This document shows, piece by piece, positions 45,238-56,786 of a stretch of 64,000 nt of DNA (the stretch's first letter is position 1; each line of letters starts with the position of its first letter). The stretch is from Kolteria novifilia (GTDB lineage Bacteria; Planctomycetota; Planctomycetia; Kolteriales; Kolteriaceae), in assembly GCA_007748055.1 (NCBI GenBank), contig CP036279.1, forward strand, positions 7,378,001 to 7,442,000, in the 5' to 3' direction. The notes under the pieces were generated by a model. It did not search any database, was not told where the DNA came from, and saw only the letters and a list, made by a program, of their open reading frames with translations. Position numbers and translations under genes: made by a program.

Positions 45238-45423
45238 CGTGACTTTTCTCCTCGGAGTGAGCATCCCGGCTTCGGGTCGTTTTATTGATCCGTGGCAAAA
45301 GAGCCGTCGAGGTGATCGCTGTTCCGTCAACATGATGAAACTGCCGTGAAGACTGGTACGAACGTGAAGGTGCGTTCCAGGAAACGCCGACAAGGGAACT
45401 TGCGGACGTCGAGGTGGGAGCAG

Positions 45424-45497
45424 CGTCCCCGGGAGGATTCGAACCTCCAACCTCTGGCTTCGGAGGCCAGCGCTCTATCCGATTGAGCTACGGGGAC
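45424..45497 (-). tRNA. tRNA-Arg (CCG)
   Basis: The minus strand folds into a full cloverleaf: acceptor GTCCCCG/CGGGGAC, D-stem GCTC/GAGC, anticodon stem CTGGC/GCCAG with loop CTCCGAA (anticodon CCG), variable AGGTT, T-stem GGAGG/CCTCC with loop TTCGAAT, and G as discriminator base. The CCA end is not encoded. It reads the CGG codon, which is common in this GC-rich genome. It lies upstream of phoD on the same strand. Confidence 0.97.
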
Positions 45498-45672
45498 AAA
45501 AGGAGACGCGTTTCCCCAGTGGAACCCGATACGAGTGCTTCGCGAACCGCAGGCACCCGGCCGGTGGGAAAGACTCCGCCTTGACCCAAGTAGGGCATTC
45601 TACGCCGTGCGCGCGGGAAATCCACTGCCAGAAAGCGCTCGGTCCCGTCGCCCTCCCGAAGCGGTCATTTCG

Positions 45673-46251
45673 TCAGAAGCCTTGGTGGCTGGCGAGCGTC
45701 TTGAGGAGCTGTTCGGCTTCGCGAGGCTCGGAGATATTGAAGAAACCGATCTCCTCGGTCCGGCGCTGACCATTGCTGTCGTGCCACTCCCTCTTCGCGA
45801 AGACCACCTTGCCCATGCCGTCGCGGTGTTGCTTGGCGTAGATGTGTTGAAAGCGATCGGGCGGATAGCTCTTCGCGGCCCCCGGCCAGGTGCCTCGTAG
45901 GATCAGCGCCCGTCGGTCGGTGATTAGATAGAGCGTCTTTTGCAGCCGGTGATAGATCCAGATCGGCGAGAAGAGGAAGGCGACACCGATCGCGAGAAAG
46001 CCGAAGCCCAGGACCGGTACGATGCTGATTCGCTCCGGCCCTTGGTTGAAGAAGTTGTGGGAAAGATGGGAAAACCAGAAGAGCGTGATCCCCATCCACA
46101 CGACGCCGAAGAAGAAGGGAGCCATCGTGGTCAGGGAGACGAACGCCACCTGGGGCTGCTGCGCCCAGACGACGTTCTCTCCCGGTTCCAGATGCTTGCG
46201 GAGGTTCTCCTGGAGCTCCGGAGGAATCGAGTCGGTTGACGGCATCGCCAT
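45673..46251 (-). CDS. Membrane protein with bacterial PH-like domain
   Basis: The 192-residue product has a hydrophilic N-terminus (ELQENLRKHLEPGENVVWAQ), two membrane helices (MAPFFFGVVWMGITLFWF and SIVPVLGFGFLAIGVAFLFS) and then a domain with a run typical of bacterial pleckstrin-homology-like proteins (TLYLITDRRALILRG, then YPPDRFQHI). The function is unknown. The N-terminal GENVVWAQQP motif is common to such PH-domain membrane proteins. It stands between the tRNA and the DUF4914 gene. Confidence 0.7.
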   Translation of the reverse strand: MAMPSTDSIPPELQENLRKHLEPGENVVWAQQPQVAFVSLTTMAPFFFGVVWMGITLFWFSHLSHNFFNQGPERISIVPVLGFGFLAIGVAFLFSPIWIYHRLQKTLYLITDRRALILRGTWPGAAKSYPPDRFQHIYAKQHRDGMGKVVFAKREWHDSNGQRRTEEIGFFNISEPREAEQLLKTLASHQGF

Positions 46252-46325
46252 GGGAAACGCGCCTCCTGTGTTCGGCCAGGATGAAGCGAAAGGCCAAGGG
46301 TTCCGTGCGAGAGCGCGGGACTTGT

Positions 46326-46358
46326 TTGCATGCCCACGCCCCTTGCGAGGGCAATGAT
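46326..46358. repeat. GTGGGCAT-family palindrome (degenerate)
   Basis: TGCATGCCCACGCCCCTTGC then GAGGGCAATGATACC. Left arm GCATGCCCACGC, loop with CTTGC, right arm GAGGGCAATG (mismatched). It lies between two minus-strand genes. Confidence 0.65.
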
Positions 46359-46407
46359 ACCCTTGACGCGATGCCCCGTCACCCGTGAGGTAGTCGGGAG
46401 TTGAGGA

Positions 46408-48354
46408 TTACTCCGCGTCCTCCCCGTAGGGAATCAACTCGGCGTACTCGTCCGCGCTGGCGTCGTCGAGGCAGGCCTGGATGATCTTTTTGCCGAGCGG
46501 CTCAAGATCCTCGTGCAGGAAGCTGCTCAGTTGATCGTGGAAGAACTTTCGCAATTGTTGGGCACCCGCGTTGTACGCCTCCTCGCCGACCTCCGGCTGC
46601 TTGGCGACATCGAAGAACCAAGTGCCGATGATCTGACCTTCGACCTGGATCGTTTCCCGATGGTACCCAAGCAGCGGGCAGCGTGCCTTACTGAGTTCCT
46701 CTCTCCGGAAACTGCCGCCGCCACGACGGGAGAGGTATTCGCGAGCGACCCATTGGGGGGCGAAGCCGACTTCCCACGAGCCGATGTGCTGGTTGGGAAT
46801 GAGCACGAATAGCGTCGAGGCGGTATCGACGATTTGATTGAGAAGGATGTTCGCTTGGTCGACCTTTCGTCCGGTCGCGAAGGGCCAGTACGAACCAACC
46901 CCCTCGGACTGCATCCCGCCCTGATCGACGATCGACGGGTTGCCATGGCCGCGCGGGGCGACGAGTCGCCAGAGCCACGCCAACGACGGTGGCAGGACGT
47001 GGAAGAGCCCCATGATGCCGTAGGTCGGTTTCTCGCGGGTACACGGAGGGCAACGAACGCCGAAACTCCGGATCGCGACCGGGACCGAGCCTTCGACCAC
47101 GTCCGGGATGTACTCGCGCGGGACGACGAGCCGGGGATTGGGGCACGGCTTGCCCGGTTCGTCCTCAATGTGTTCCCAAATTAGCGCGGTGGCGCCGGGC
47201 TTCGCCTCGATGTTGAGGAACAATAGCGGTCCCGGCGGGTGAATCGACATCGACTCCATGTGCGGGTCGATGCCGTAGCGGTCGATGTGGTTGACCCGCA
47301 CGAACCAGGCTCGTTCCGCGTCCATGAGCCAAAGCCGGTTGGCGGTGCCATCGCGATGGTGCTGTAGGCCGGGGTGGCACAGCGCCATGTCGTCGGTGAC
47401 GGGCTTGAGTTGGCAGCCACGCGGGATCGCGACGTAGCGGATGTCGTCGGTGACGAGATTGCGGCCGAGCTGCAATCGACCGTCCGCGGTCCGGTGCATG
47501 TGCTCGAGCATCTCGCTCTTCCCGCCGCCCGATGCCCCTTCGTGCATGATCGTCGTGACGTTGTCGTAGGGCGTGACGACCTTGACGGTCGAGCAGTGCG
47601 CGGTGGTCCACGGAACTTCGTCGCGTTCGCCCAGGGTCAGGAGCATGCCGTAGACGCCCTTCTTCGCCGACGGGCCTGGGTAGAGGTTGTAGCTGAAGAG
47701 CTCGTGCAAGCGGTCCTTGTCGTCGAACCGGCGGTTGTGAACGACGACTTGCTTGCCGTCGAAGTGCGTGTGACGGAAGGGCGGAGCGACGTAGACGACC
47801 GCTTCGTGGTAGTAGTCATCGCCCTGTTCGAGGACGCGTTCGAGGGGAACGATGCCCTGGAGCAGTGCCAAGCCGAGCGCGAAGAAACCGGCGTTCGCGG
47901 GACAGATCGCCAGCGCGTTGAGCGGCTTGCCGGGCAGTCCCGACTCGAAGAAGAAGGCTGCGATCGGCTGGTTCCGAAGCCACGCGAGCGTCTCCTCGCG
48001 AACGCCCTCAAACTCCATGCCAAAACGGCTGCGGAAGGTCGGCTTGTCGCTGGCCTGTTCGTCGGCGATCAGCATGCAGTCGGGGTCGCGACGACGCATG
48101 TAGGGGTCGAAGTAGTTCGCGGCGATGCCGTTGGGGACGCGGCAGACTTTCGCCTCGGGGACGAACCCCTTGTCGGGGACATCGTAGCCGACGGTGTAGT
48201 AGCCCTCGGGATCGACCTTGTCCTTGGGCACGGCGAAGGCGACGAGTTCCTCGACCGAGCCGGCCAACGTCAGGCGATTCTCCCGCTCTGCAGCTTCCAA
48301 GACCGACATGGCGGAGAGGGAAAGGGTCAAACCGGGCAGAGCGGACACAGGCAT
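46408..48354 (-). CDS. DUF4914-like P-loop protein (PEPCK-like kinase fold)
   Basis: The 648-residue protein contains a P-loop MHEGASGGGKSEMLEHMHR (about residue 285) of the type found in PEPCK and HPr kinase relatives, with YVAIPRGCQLKPVTDDMALC after it. I recall this arrangement from the DUF4914 family, but cannot test it here. N-terminal residues (AGSVEELVAFAVPKDKVD, then GIAANYFDPYMRRRDPDCML) are also family-like. A phosphotransfer or ATP-binding role is likely; the substrate is unknown. Two Cys (RCPPCTREK) could bind a metal. I chose ATG 48354 because GGGAGA lies 8 nt upstream; the TTG at 48393 would add 13 residues. Confidence 0.55.
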   Translation of the reverse strand: MPVSALPGLTLSLSAMSVLEAAERENRLTLAGSVEELVAFAVPKDKVDPEGYYTVGYDVPDKGFVPEAKVCRVPNGIAANYFDPYMRRRDPDCMLIADEQASDKPTFRSRFGMEFEGVREETLAWLRNQPIAAFFFESGLPGKPLNALAICPANAGFFALGLALLQGIVPLERVLEQGDDYYHEAVVYVAPPFRHTHFDGKQVVVHNRRFDDKDRLHELFSYNLYPGPSAKKGVYGMLLTLGERDEVPWTTAHCSTVKVVTPYDNVTTIMHEGASGGGKSEMLEHMHRTADGRLQLGRNLVTDDIRYVAIPRGCQLKPVTDDMALCHPGLQHHRDGTANRLWLMDAERAWFVRVNHIDRYGIDPHMESMSIHPPGPLLFLNIEAKPGATALIWEHIEDEPGKPCPNPRLVVPREYIPDVVEGSVPVAIRSFGVRCPPCTREKPTYGIMGLFHVLPPSLAWLWRLVAPRGHGNPSIVDQGGMQSEGVGSYWPFATGRKVDQANILLNQIVDTASTLFVLIPNQHIGSWEVGFAPQWVAREYLSRRGGGSFRREELSKARCPLLGYHRETIQVEGQIIGTWFFDVAKQPEVGEEAYNAGAQQLRKFFHDQLSSFLHEDLEPLGKKIIQACLDDASADEYAELIPYGEDAE

Positions 48355-48942
48355 GAAAGAGTCTCCCACGAATGAGTTACGGGCGTTGCCCAAGCCGACA
48401 TCGTCGCACCGCGTGCCGACGTCGGTTCGCCCCGGGTTATAGGAACGAACCGCTTCCCCGTCCCGAGGGCGGTCGATCCCGCTCGCAAAAGTCGCGGTGC
48501 CGGGGATGGGCGTTTCCGGCGCGCCTAGTCATGGGGCTGCGTTGACGGCGTTCCTCGCCGGAGGACCAACGCGACATCGGTCGTCAACTTGTTGTCTCGT
48601 TAGATAGCGGCCCGTCGCGGCTTCACGACGCAACGCGTCGCGGGGATGGTAGGCGCTTTAGGGGATGGGTGGGAGAGCGAAACTAGAATCAGCAAACAGG
48701 AGCACGTTTTGCCGGAAATGGGCGTCGTGGCTGAAGGGAGCCCTTGCCCAGCGTCGGAATGGCGCTGGGACGGGCAAAAACGCCACACGGCGGCTCCTGG
48801 GAACCGCCGCGAGTCGAATCGCTGGCATTGGGGGAAGGTCCGCTAGCGCGCCAGTCCAACAGAAACGTTGGGTGCCACTGGCTGCTGGTCAGCCAGCGGA
48901 AAAAGGGTTGGGACCACACCAATTTCAAGTTGGCACCGAGCA
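48355..48942. other. 588-bp intergenic region with REP-like element
   Basis: No gene is evident. A REP-like element of the GGGTGCCA family occupies about 48867-48900 (GGGTGCCACTGGCTGCTGGT then CAGCCAGCGG, with CTGGCTG/CAGCCAG stem). A GC-rich hairpin CGGCGG/CCGCCG lies near 48790-48815. The region separates two minus-strand genes. Confidence 0.5.
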
Positions 48943-50514
48943 CTATCCTTCACCGGGGCCCTCGGTGCCGCCGGTGAACTCGGCGTCGTCGGCCTCGTGG
49001 CCCACGAGGACCTCCGCCTTGTAGCCACCGCGAGCCTTGAAGTAGAAGATCAGCCCCAGGTAGCAGACGAACATGATGCAGGGGAGGATGGCGACCGTGC
49101 GGAAGGCGGCTCGTTTCTCCTCGTTCTGAATACCGGTGATGACCGCTTGCTGCTCCTCGGGAAGCGCCTTGATCTTCTCCGGGTCGATCGGCACGTAGGT
49201 CCCGAAGATGCCTCGCGTCTCCTCGCCGCGCACTTGCTCGAAGAGTTCCGGATCGGTCGTTTCGAGCTTGTGCACGATCGACGTCTCTTGGACGAAGCCA
49301 AGTCCCGGACCACCGAGGACCCCGACGCCGAGCATGCCAACGCCGGCGATCGTGTTGAGCGTGACGGCGCCGCCCCTGGGGAACTGTTCCGAAACGACGC
49401 CGAGCATCGTCGGCCAGAAGAAGGTCTTGCCGAACCCGTAGATCGTCGCCGCGACGAGGATCATGACGCCGACGGTGGCGACCGAGAAACAAAGAAGCCC
49501 GATCACCGCGATGACGCAGCTCAGCGCCAAGAGGCCCAGCGGCGAGATGCGGTGAACAATCGGGCCGGCGAAGAAGCGCAAGATCATCATGATGAATGAG
49601 GTGTAGACGAGGACCCAGCCCTCATCGAGCCCGATCTTGGCCATCGAGGGCTCCATCAACGCGGTGACCCAACTGTCGGTACCGAGTTCGGTGGTCGCCA
49701 ACAGGATCATCACCAGAAGAAGGAAGGCGAACATCAGCCGGCCAATCGCCTGGACGTAGAAACCGAAGCCCACGACCAAACAGATGATCAATCCCGCTTG
49801 CAGAATCATCGGCCAGTCGAAGAACCGTCCGACTTCCGCGACCATCAGGAACGACGCGACAAAGGCGCCAAGGACGCCTGTCTCTTGCAGCATTTCGCGA
49901 TAGCTGACCCCCGCCTTGACCCGCTCTTGCACAGGGAACTTGCAGCCGAGCATCAGGACGCCGAAGGCGATGGCCGGGATGAAGATGAGCGCGACCTTGA
50001 TGCGCCACTCGTCGATCCCGCCCATCAGGATCATGATGATGCCGGCGATCACCAAGCCGCCCGGCCAGCCCGCATGGAGGATGTTGAGCCACTTGGTCTT
50101 TTGTTGGGAGAACATCGTGGCGACAACCGGATTGATGACTGCTTCGACGGTTCCGTTGCCGAGGGCGAGGATCAGCGAGCCGAAGTAGAGGACCTGGTAG
50201 CCGTTGGACGGGTTGGCGGTCATCAAACAGATACTTGAGGCGACGTAGCAGCAGAAGGCGAAGATCATCGCCACCCCGTAGCCGATCTTGTCGATGATCA
50301 GGCTGAAGAGAATGATGCTCACCGCGAACGGCCAAAGACCGACGCCGAGGATTTCGCCCTTCTGGGTCTCGCTGAGACCGAACTCGTCGCCCCACTGATT
50401 GATGAGGCTGACGCGGATGATGAAGCCGAACGCCGTGGCGACCAGGGCGATGAAACATGCCCAAAATAGCCTCACGTCGTTAGCGGATGGTTTCGCGGAT
50501 ACGGCTTCACTCAT
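48943..50514 (-). CDS. MFS transporter (sugar-permease-like)
   Basis: The 523-residue protein has about twelve membrane helices in two six-helix halves (VRLFWACFIALVATAFGFII, IILFSLIIDKIGYGVAMIF, ILALGNGTVEAVINPVVATM; second half LGLLALSCVIAVIGLLCFSV, AATIYGFGKTFFWPTMLGVV). The helix 1-to-3 pattern resembles fucose/hexose permease-like MFS members. The C-terminal part adds an extra soluble loop (LETTDPELFEQVRGEET) before the last helix and an acidic tail. No substrate can be assigned. It is followed by a repeat-rich gap. Confidence 0.8.
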   Translation of the reverse strand: MSEAVSAKPSANDVRLFWACFIALVATAFGFIIRVSLINQWGDEFGLSETQKGEILGVGLWPFAVSIILFSLIIDKIGYGVAMIFAFCCYVASSICLMTANPSNGYQVLYFGSLILALGNGTVEAVINPVVATMFSQQKTKWLNILHAGWPGGLVIAGIIMILMGGIDEWRIKVALIFIPAIAFGVLMLGCKFPVQERVKAGVSYREMLQETGVLGAFVASFLMVAEVGRFFDWPMILQAGLIICLVVGFGFYVQAIGRLMFAFLLLVMILLATTELGTDSWVTALMEPSMAKIGLDEGWVLVYTSFIMMILRFFAGPIVHRISPLGLLALSCVIAVIGLLCFSVATVGVMILVAATIYGFGKTFFWPTMLGVVSEQFPRGGAVTLNTIAGVGMLGVGVLGGPGLGFVQETSIVHKLETTDPELFEQVRGEETRGIFGTYVPIDPEKIKALPEEQQAVITGIQNEEKRAAFRTVAILPCIMFVCYLGLIFYFKARGGYKAEVLVGHEADDAEFTGGTEGPGEG

Positions 50515-50920
50515 GCGTGTCGGACTCCCCTTGGTGGAACGGCTTGCGGATGAAGAAGAAGTGCCGACCCCCCTGCACTCTTCCGAAACGAGGCGCTCGT
50601 TTCTTCATCCCGCGAGCACCGGCGTCGTTGCCAAGCGGAAGGCTCGGGTGTTGCCTGCGTGCCTAGATCGCGAGAATGAGGAAAAAGGCCAAGATGGGAA
50701 GCTAAGCGACAAGAATAGGCGTGTCAAGCACCGAGGTGATTCATTTGAGGCGCCTCGCGGGATGTGGCGTGAGCCGGATTCTTCCGATGGGGACGTTCGT
50801 CGCTTGGCGGGGTGAGTCGAAGCCTTGCTTGCGTTTCGAGGGTGACGGTCCAAGCGTCGCCCTCTCCGGATGCCCACGCAAGGGTGGGGCATGGCACCCA
50901 AAGAAGTCGTGGACTCGCGG
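50515..50920. other. 406-bp intergenic region with palindrome
   Basis: No gene is evident. The only structured element that I see is the GTGGGCAT-family palindrome at 50869-50902 (GATGCCCACGCAAGGGTGGG then GCATGGCACCCAA). Confidence 0.5.
50869..50902. repeat. REP-like palindrome, GTGGGCAT family (gamma)
   Basis: Minus strand: GGGTGCCATGCCCCACCC then TTGCGTGGGCAT. It has the GGGTGCC tag, then TGCCC-type arms around a loop with TTGC. The tag is the same as in the GGGTGCCACTGGCTG family. Confidence 0.75.
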
Positions 50921-52084
50921 CTAGGTTGGTTGGAATCGGGTGCTCATCGCCTCGAACTCCGGGACGCTCGATCGACCCTCGACGGCGAGTTCGGCCAGCA
51001 CCCGGCCGAGCAAGGGACCGAACTTGAAGGCGTGACCCGAACCGCCGGCGGCCACGACGACCCGAGGATTGTCCGGGTGCGGACCGAGAACGAAGTCCTC
51101 GTTGGCGGTGCAGGTGTAGAGGCAGTGCTCGGCGCCGTCGACCTCGTCGACCGCGACGCTCAGGTGCTCGTCGAGAAAGGCCCGCGTCGTCGCGAGGACG
51201 CTCTCGTCGATCGGTCGATCGAGCTCTTCGGGATCGTCGCTCTCGGGGGACATGGTGTCGTGTCGCGCCGTTTTAACCCCGCCGGTTCCAAAGGCGGGAA
51301 GCCCGTAGTAGATGATGTCTTCCCGATCCTGAACGTAGAACCAAACGGGGAAGTGCTCGGGCGCCATCCGCTCGGCGGGACCCTCCAGGCGGAAGTAGCC
51401 GACCGTCTGGCGGTGGACCTTCAGACGAGGCGCCAGCGAGGGAACCAGCGCCCCGGTCCAAGCTCCGACGGCGACGATGAGTCGTTCGGTGGCGAGCGTC
51501 CCTCGATCGGTGACGAGGCGAATCGGGTCGCGATCCAACTCGATGGCGCGGACGCGGGTCTGGTCGAGGACTTGGCCGCCGTGCTGCTGGCTCCATCGAG
51601 CCAGGGCGCTCATGGTTCGGGAGGCGGCGATCATCCCGGCGGTATGGTCGCGCAGGACGGTCTTGGCGCCGGGGAAGCGAAAGAGGGGAAAGTGCTTGCG
51701 GGCCTCGTCAGGGTCGAGGCGTTCGACGTCGGCGCCCGCCGCGGTCGCGCTGTCGACGTAGCCGTTGAAGGCGGGGCCATCGGTACCGTAAAAGCAGCTA
51801 TCGACCGGGATGATCAATTGTTCGCCGGCGTCGCGCTGGAGCCTGGGCCATTCCTCGCGGACCGCGGGTTGCATGAGGTGGACGTAGTCGACGTCGCCGT
51901 AGGTGCTGCGAATGATGCGCGAGGCACCATGAGAGCTACCGTGGGAGTGTCCAAGGGTGAATCGCTCGACGAGACCGACGGGGCGATGGCCCATGCGAGT
52001 GAGGTGATAGAGGGCCGCGAGGCCGAGGATCCCGCCGCCGAGGACGAGGGTATGGAAGGTCGCGGTGTCATGCGGTCGGGTCAT
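50921..52084 (-). CDS. FAD amine oxidase, sarcosine/N-methyltryptophan oxidase family
   Basis: The 387-residue protein begins with the FAD dinucleotide motif LVLGGGILGLAALYHLTRMG, then LGHSHGSSHGASRIIR, characteristic of monomeric sarcosine oxidase/SolA. The C-terminal HCLYTCTANEDFVLG holds a Cys at the position where these enzymes bind FAD covalently, and AAGGSGHAFKFGPLLG closes the FAD site. It oxidises an N-methyl amino acid or related amine and releases hydrogen peroxide. The substrate is not determined. ATG 52084 has AAGGGAT upstream. The gene is divergent from clpC. Confidence 0.85.
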   Translation of the reverse strand: MTRPHDTATFHTLVLGGGILGLAALYHLTRMGHRPVGLVERFTLGHSHGSSHGASRIIRSTYGDVDYVHLMQPAVREEWPRLQRDAGEQLIIPVDSCFYGTDGPAFNGYVDSATAAGADVERLDPDEARKHFPLFRFPGAKTVLRDHTAGMIAASRTMSALARWSQQHGGQVLDQTRVRAIELDRDPIRLVTDRGTLATERLIVAVGAWTGALVPSLAPRLKVHRQTVGYFRLEGPAERMAPEHFPVWFYVQDREDIIYYGLPAFGTGGVKTARHDTMSPESDDPEELDRPIDESVLATTRAFLDEHLSVAVDEVDGAEHCLYTCTANEDFVLGPHPDNPRVVVAAGGSGHAFKFGPLLGRVLAELAVEGRSSVPEFEAMSTRFQPT

Positions 52085-52437
52085 GGTGATCCCTTCGGGG
52101 TGGCGTCGATCTCGGTTGCCAAGTGTCCCTGGAAAAGGGGGATGTTTGGCGGAACCCAACGACGAGGTGGCGCGCGATTCGCGGCGTCATCTGGGGCGGG
52201 ATGAGGGCCCTTCCTTGAAGTGGGTGCATCGCCTCTTAGAATTGACAGAACGGGAGGGGTGCCCCTTCCGGGTCGTCAACGAGCGCAGCGTGACATCGTC
52301 CTCCCACAGGTTTGCCTTGTGGCATCGCGTCGTTGTGCTACCATACGGTGCTCGTCGCGATCTCGCTATCGGGCACCATGGCGTCGTTCGACTCTCTAGG
52401 CCGACCGCCAGCCACACAACGCCGGAGTGCTGACCCT
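52085..52437. other. Divergent intergenic region before clpC
   Basis: No gene is evident in this 353-bp stretch. A weak candidate promoter for clpC is TTGTGG (52317-52322) with TACCAT (52339-52344), 16 bp apart. No CtsR or HrcA-type operator is recognised. Confidence 0.35.
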
Positions 52438-54978
<2,541 letters not shown>

Positions 54979-55298
54979 CGGCACGCCCCAATCCTCTTTC
55001 GCCACATTGACGACCAGAACGCCGGGCTGGAACCTCACGCGAGGATCCGGCCCGGTGTCGTTTTTCGCCTCTAAACCCTTCCCCACGCTGCCGATCGGTC
55101 GATGGAAAAAGCCGTTTGGGACGGCCGTTGTCGACCGCGACGAGGTGGTCTTGCAGGCTGTTCCGCTCAAACTGAAATGGTCGTTTGAAGGATTTCAGTG
55201 ATCGAACTAGCGGCGCCCCGGCTTCATCTCGTACACTTGAATCAGCGATGAGGGGGAGAGCGGCGCCGAATCCCAATGGGGAAGAAGAGGGAGGGTCC
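54979..55298. other. Intergenic region, nothing recognised
   Basis: This 320-bp stretch between clpC and the FHA-GGDEF gene shows no clear gene, repeat family or promoter pair. GAAGAGGGAGGG at its end acts as the ribosome binding site of the next gene. Confidence 0.4.
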
Positions 55299-56252
55299 GT
55301 GGGTCACCCGCCGACGACTGAACAAACCATCATAGCGAAGACGGGATCGCCACTGCCGACGCAGCTCAAGGCGGATGGTAAGGGGTGTCTCGTCAAAATC
55401 TATCCAACCGAGACCGGGCCGCAGCTCATCGAGTTGCCCGACGATCCGATCGTGATCGGTCGGGGCAAGGAATGCCAGATCGAACTGGAAGATACCGCGG
55501 TCTCGCGGCAGCACGCCAAGATCGAGCCCAAGCTCGGCAACTACGTCCTGGCCGACCTCGATTCGACCAACGGCACCTTCGTCAACGACGAGGCGATCGA
55601 GAAACGATTCCTCGTCGCCGGCGACTTGGTCCGCATCGGCTCGACCATCATGAAGTTCCTCTCCAGCGATCACATCGAGACGCAGTACCACGAAACGATC
55701 TACTCGATGATGATCCACGACGGGCTCACCGGGATCCACAACAAGCGCTACTTTCTCGAAACCATCGAGCGCGAGTTGGTCCGCACCGCCCGCCACCGGC
55801 GCCCCTTGGGACTCGCGATCTTCGACATCGATCACTTCAAGGAGATCAACGACCAGCACGGCCATCTCGTCGGCGACGCGGTACTGCGCGAGCTGACCGC
55901 CCGCCTGAAAGAGACGATCCGCCGCGACGAAATCTTCGCGCGCTACGGCGGCGAGGAGTTCGTCGTTCTCCTTCCCGAGTCGACGCTCGAGAAGGCGGTC
56001 GGCTTCGGGGAACGGCTTCGGCGACTCGTGGCGGATGAACCGTTTGACGGTCCCGACGGCGAGTTCCAAGTCACCGTCAGCGTCGGGATCGCCGAGACCA
56101 ATGGCGAGCGGGTGATGACCCCGGAAGAACTGATCGGGCTCGCCGATTCGAACCTCTACGTCGCCAAACGCAATGGCCGCAACCGCATTTACTACGTTGG
56201 GGCGAGTTCCTCAGGCTGTTGGTCCGACAACGAGCTGAGCGACGAAGACTGA
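55299..56252 (+). CDS. FHA-GGDEF diguanylate cyclase
   Basis: The 317-residue protein joins an FHA domain (LVKIYPTETGPQLIELPDDP, IVIGRGKECQIELEDTAVSR, QHAKIEPKLG and NGTFVND, with the phosphothreonine-binding Arg/Ser) to a GGDEF domain (HDGLTGIHNKRYFLETIERE, FDIDHFKEIND, and RYGGEEF as active-site motif). It should make c-di-GMP from two GTP, with activity coupled to binding of a phosphorylated partner. The inhibitory I-site is altered (RxxE rather than RxxD ahead of ARYGGEEF). I chose the GTG at 55299 because GAGGGAGG lies just upstream; ATG 55248 would add 17 residues. Confidence 0.88.
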   Translation: MGHPPTTEQTIIAKTGSPLPTQLKADGKGCLVKIYPTETGPQLIELPDDPIVIGRGKECQIELEDTAVSRQHAKIEPKLGNYVLADLDSTNGTFVNDEAIEKRFLVAGDLVRIGSTIMKFLSSDHIETQYHETIYSMMIHDGLTGIHNKRYFLETIERELVRTARHRRPLGLAIFDIDHFKEINDQHGHLVGDAVLRELTARLKETIRRDEIFARYGGEEFVVLLPESTLEKAVGFGERLRRLVADEPFDGPDGEFQVTVSVGIAETNGERVMTPEELIGLADSNLYVAKRNGRNRIYYVGASSSGCWSDNELSDED

Positions 56253-56307
56253 GCCACGTTCCCCCGTGGCTCAATGACCCGATCGTTCAAATCGCGACTA
56301 AAGACTC

Positions 56308-56342
56308 ATGGGTGCCATGCTCACGCTTGCGTGGGCATGCTC
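56308..56342. repeat. REP-like palindrome, GGGTGCCA tag (gamma)
   Basis: ATGGGTGCCATGCTCACGCT then TGCGTGGGCATGC. The GGGTGCCA tag is followed by TGCTCACGC, a TTGC loop and GTGGGCATG. This copy shows the tag most clearly. Confidence 0.85.
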
Positions 56343-56486
56343 GTAGCGGTGTCGAGTATTCCTCACCTCTCCAAGCCAGGCAGCGCCAAGCGATCCTGGC
56401 GGGCTGGGCTTCGAAGAGATTGGGGAATCTAGCGCGCCGGCTGGAGGGAGGATCCGGCTCGGCGAATCAAGGGCGATTCGCGAATG

Positions 56487-56700
56487 CGAACCCCCTCACC
56501 CCTAACCCCTCTCCCACAGGGAGAGGGGAACAAGAGGCTCACGCTCCCACAGGGAGAGGGGAACAAGAGGCTCGCTCTCCCACAGGGAGAGGGGAACAAG
56601 AGGCTCACTCTCCCACAGGGAGAGGGGAACAAGAGGCTCACGCTCCCACAGGGAGAGGGGGAACAAGAGGCTCGCTCTCCCACAGGGAACTCGAAGGGTG
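56487..56700. repeat. 33-bp tandem repeat, 6 copies, inverse of 26169 array
   Basis: CTCCCACAGGGAGAGGGGAA plus CAAGAGGCTCACG units start at 56511, 56544, 56577, 56610, 56643 and 56677 (last step 34 bp because of one extra G). The left flank is CCCCCTCACCCCTAACCCCT. The unit is the reverse complement of the 26169 array unit with a changed centre (ACAGGGAG for ACGGGGAG) and linker (CTCRCK for AAACT). Confidence 0.95.
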
Positions 56701-56786
56701 GGTCTTGACCCACTACTTCCGGAACCCATCACCGGCGACCATTTCTTCACGTCCGCCGGCGAACTCACGTCAATGTCTCGTCGGCG

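Larger units (their letters stand above)
56253..56786. other. 534-bp intergenic region filled by repeats
   Basis: It contains a GTGGGCAT-family palindrome (56310-56342), a 33-bp tandem array (56487-56700) and the palindrome GGGTGGGTCTTGACCCAC at 56695-56714. The region lies between the convergent GGDEF and MFS genes. No coding sequence is evident. Confidence 0.7.
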
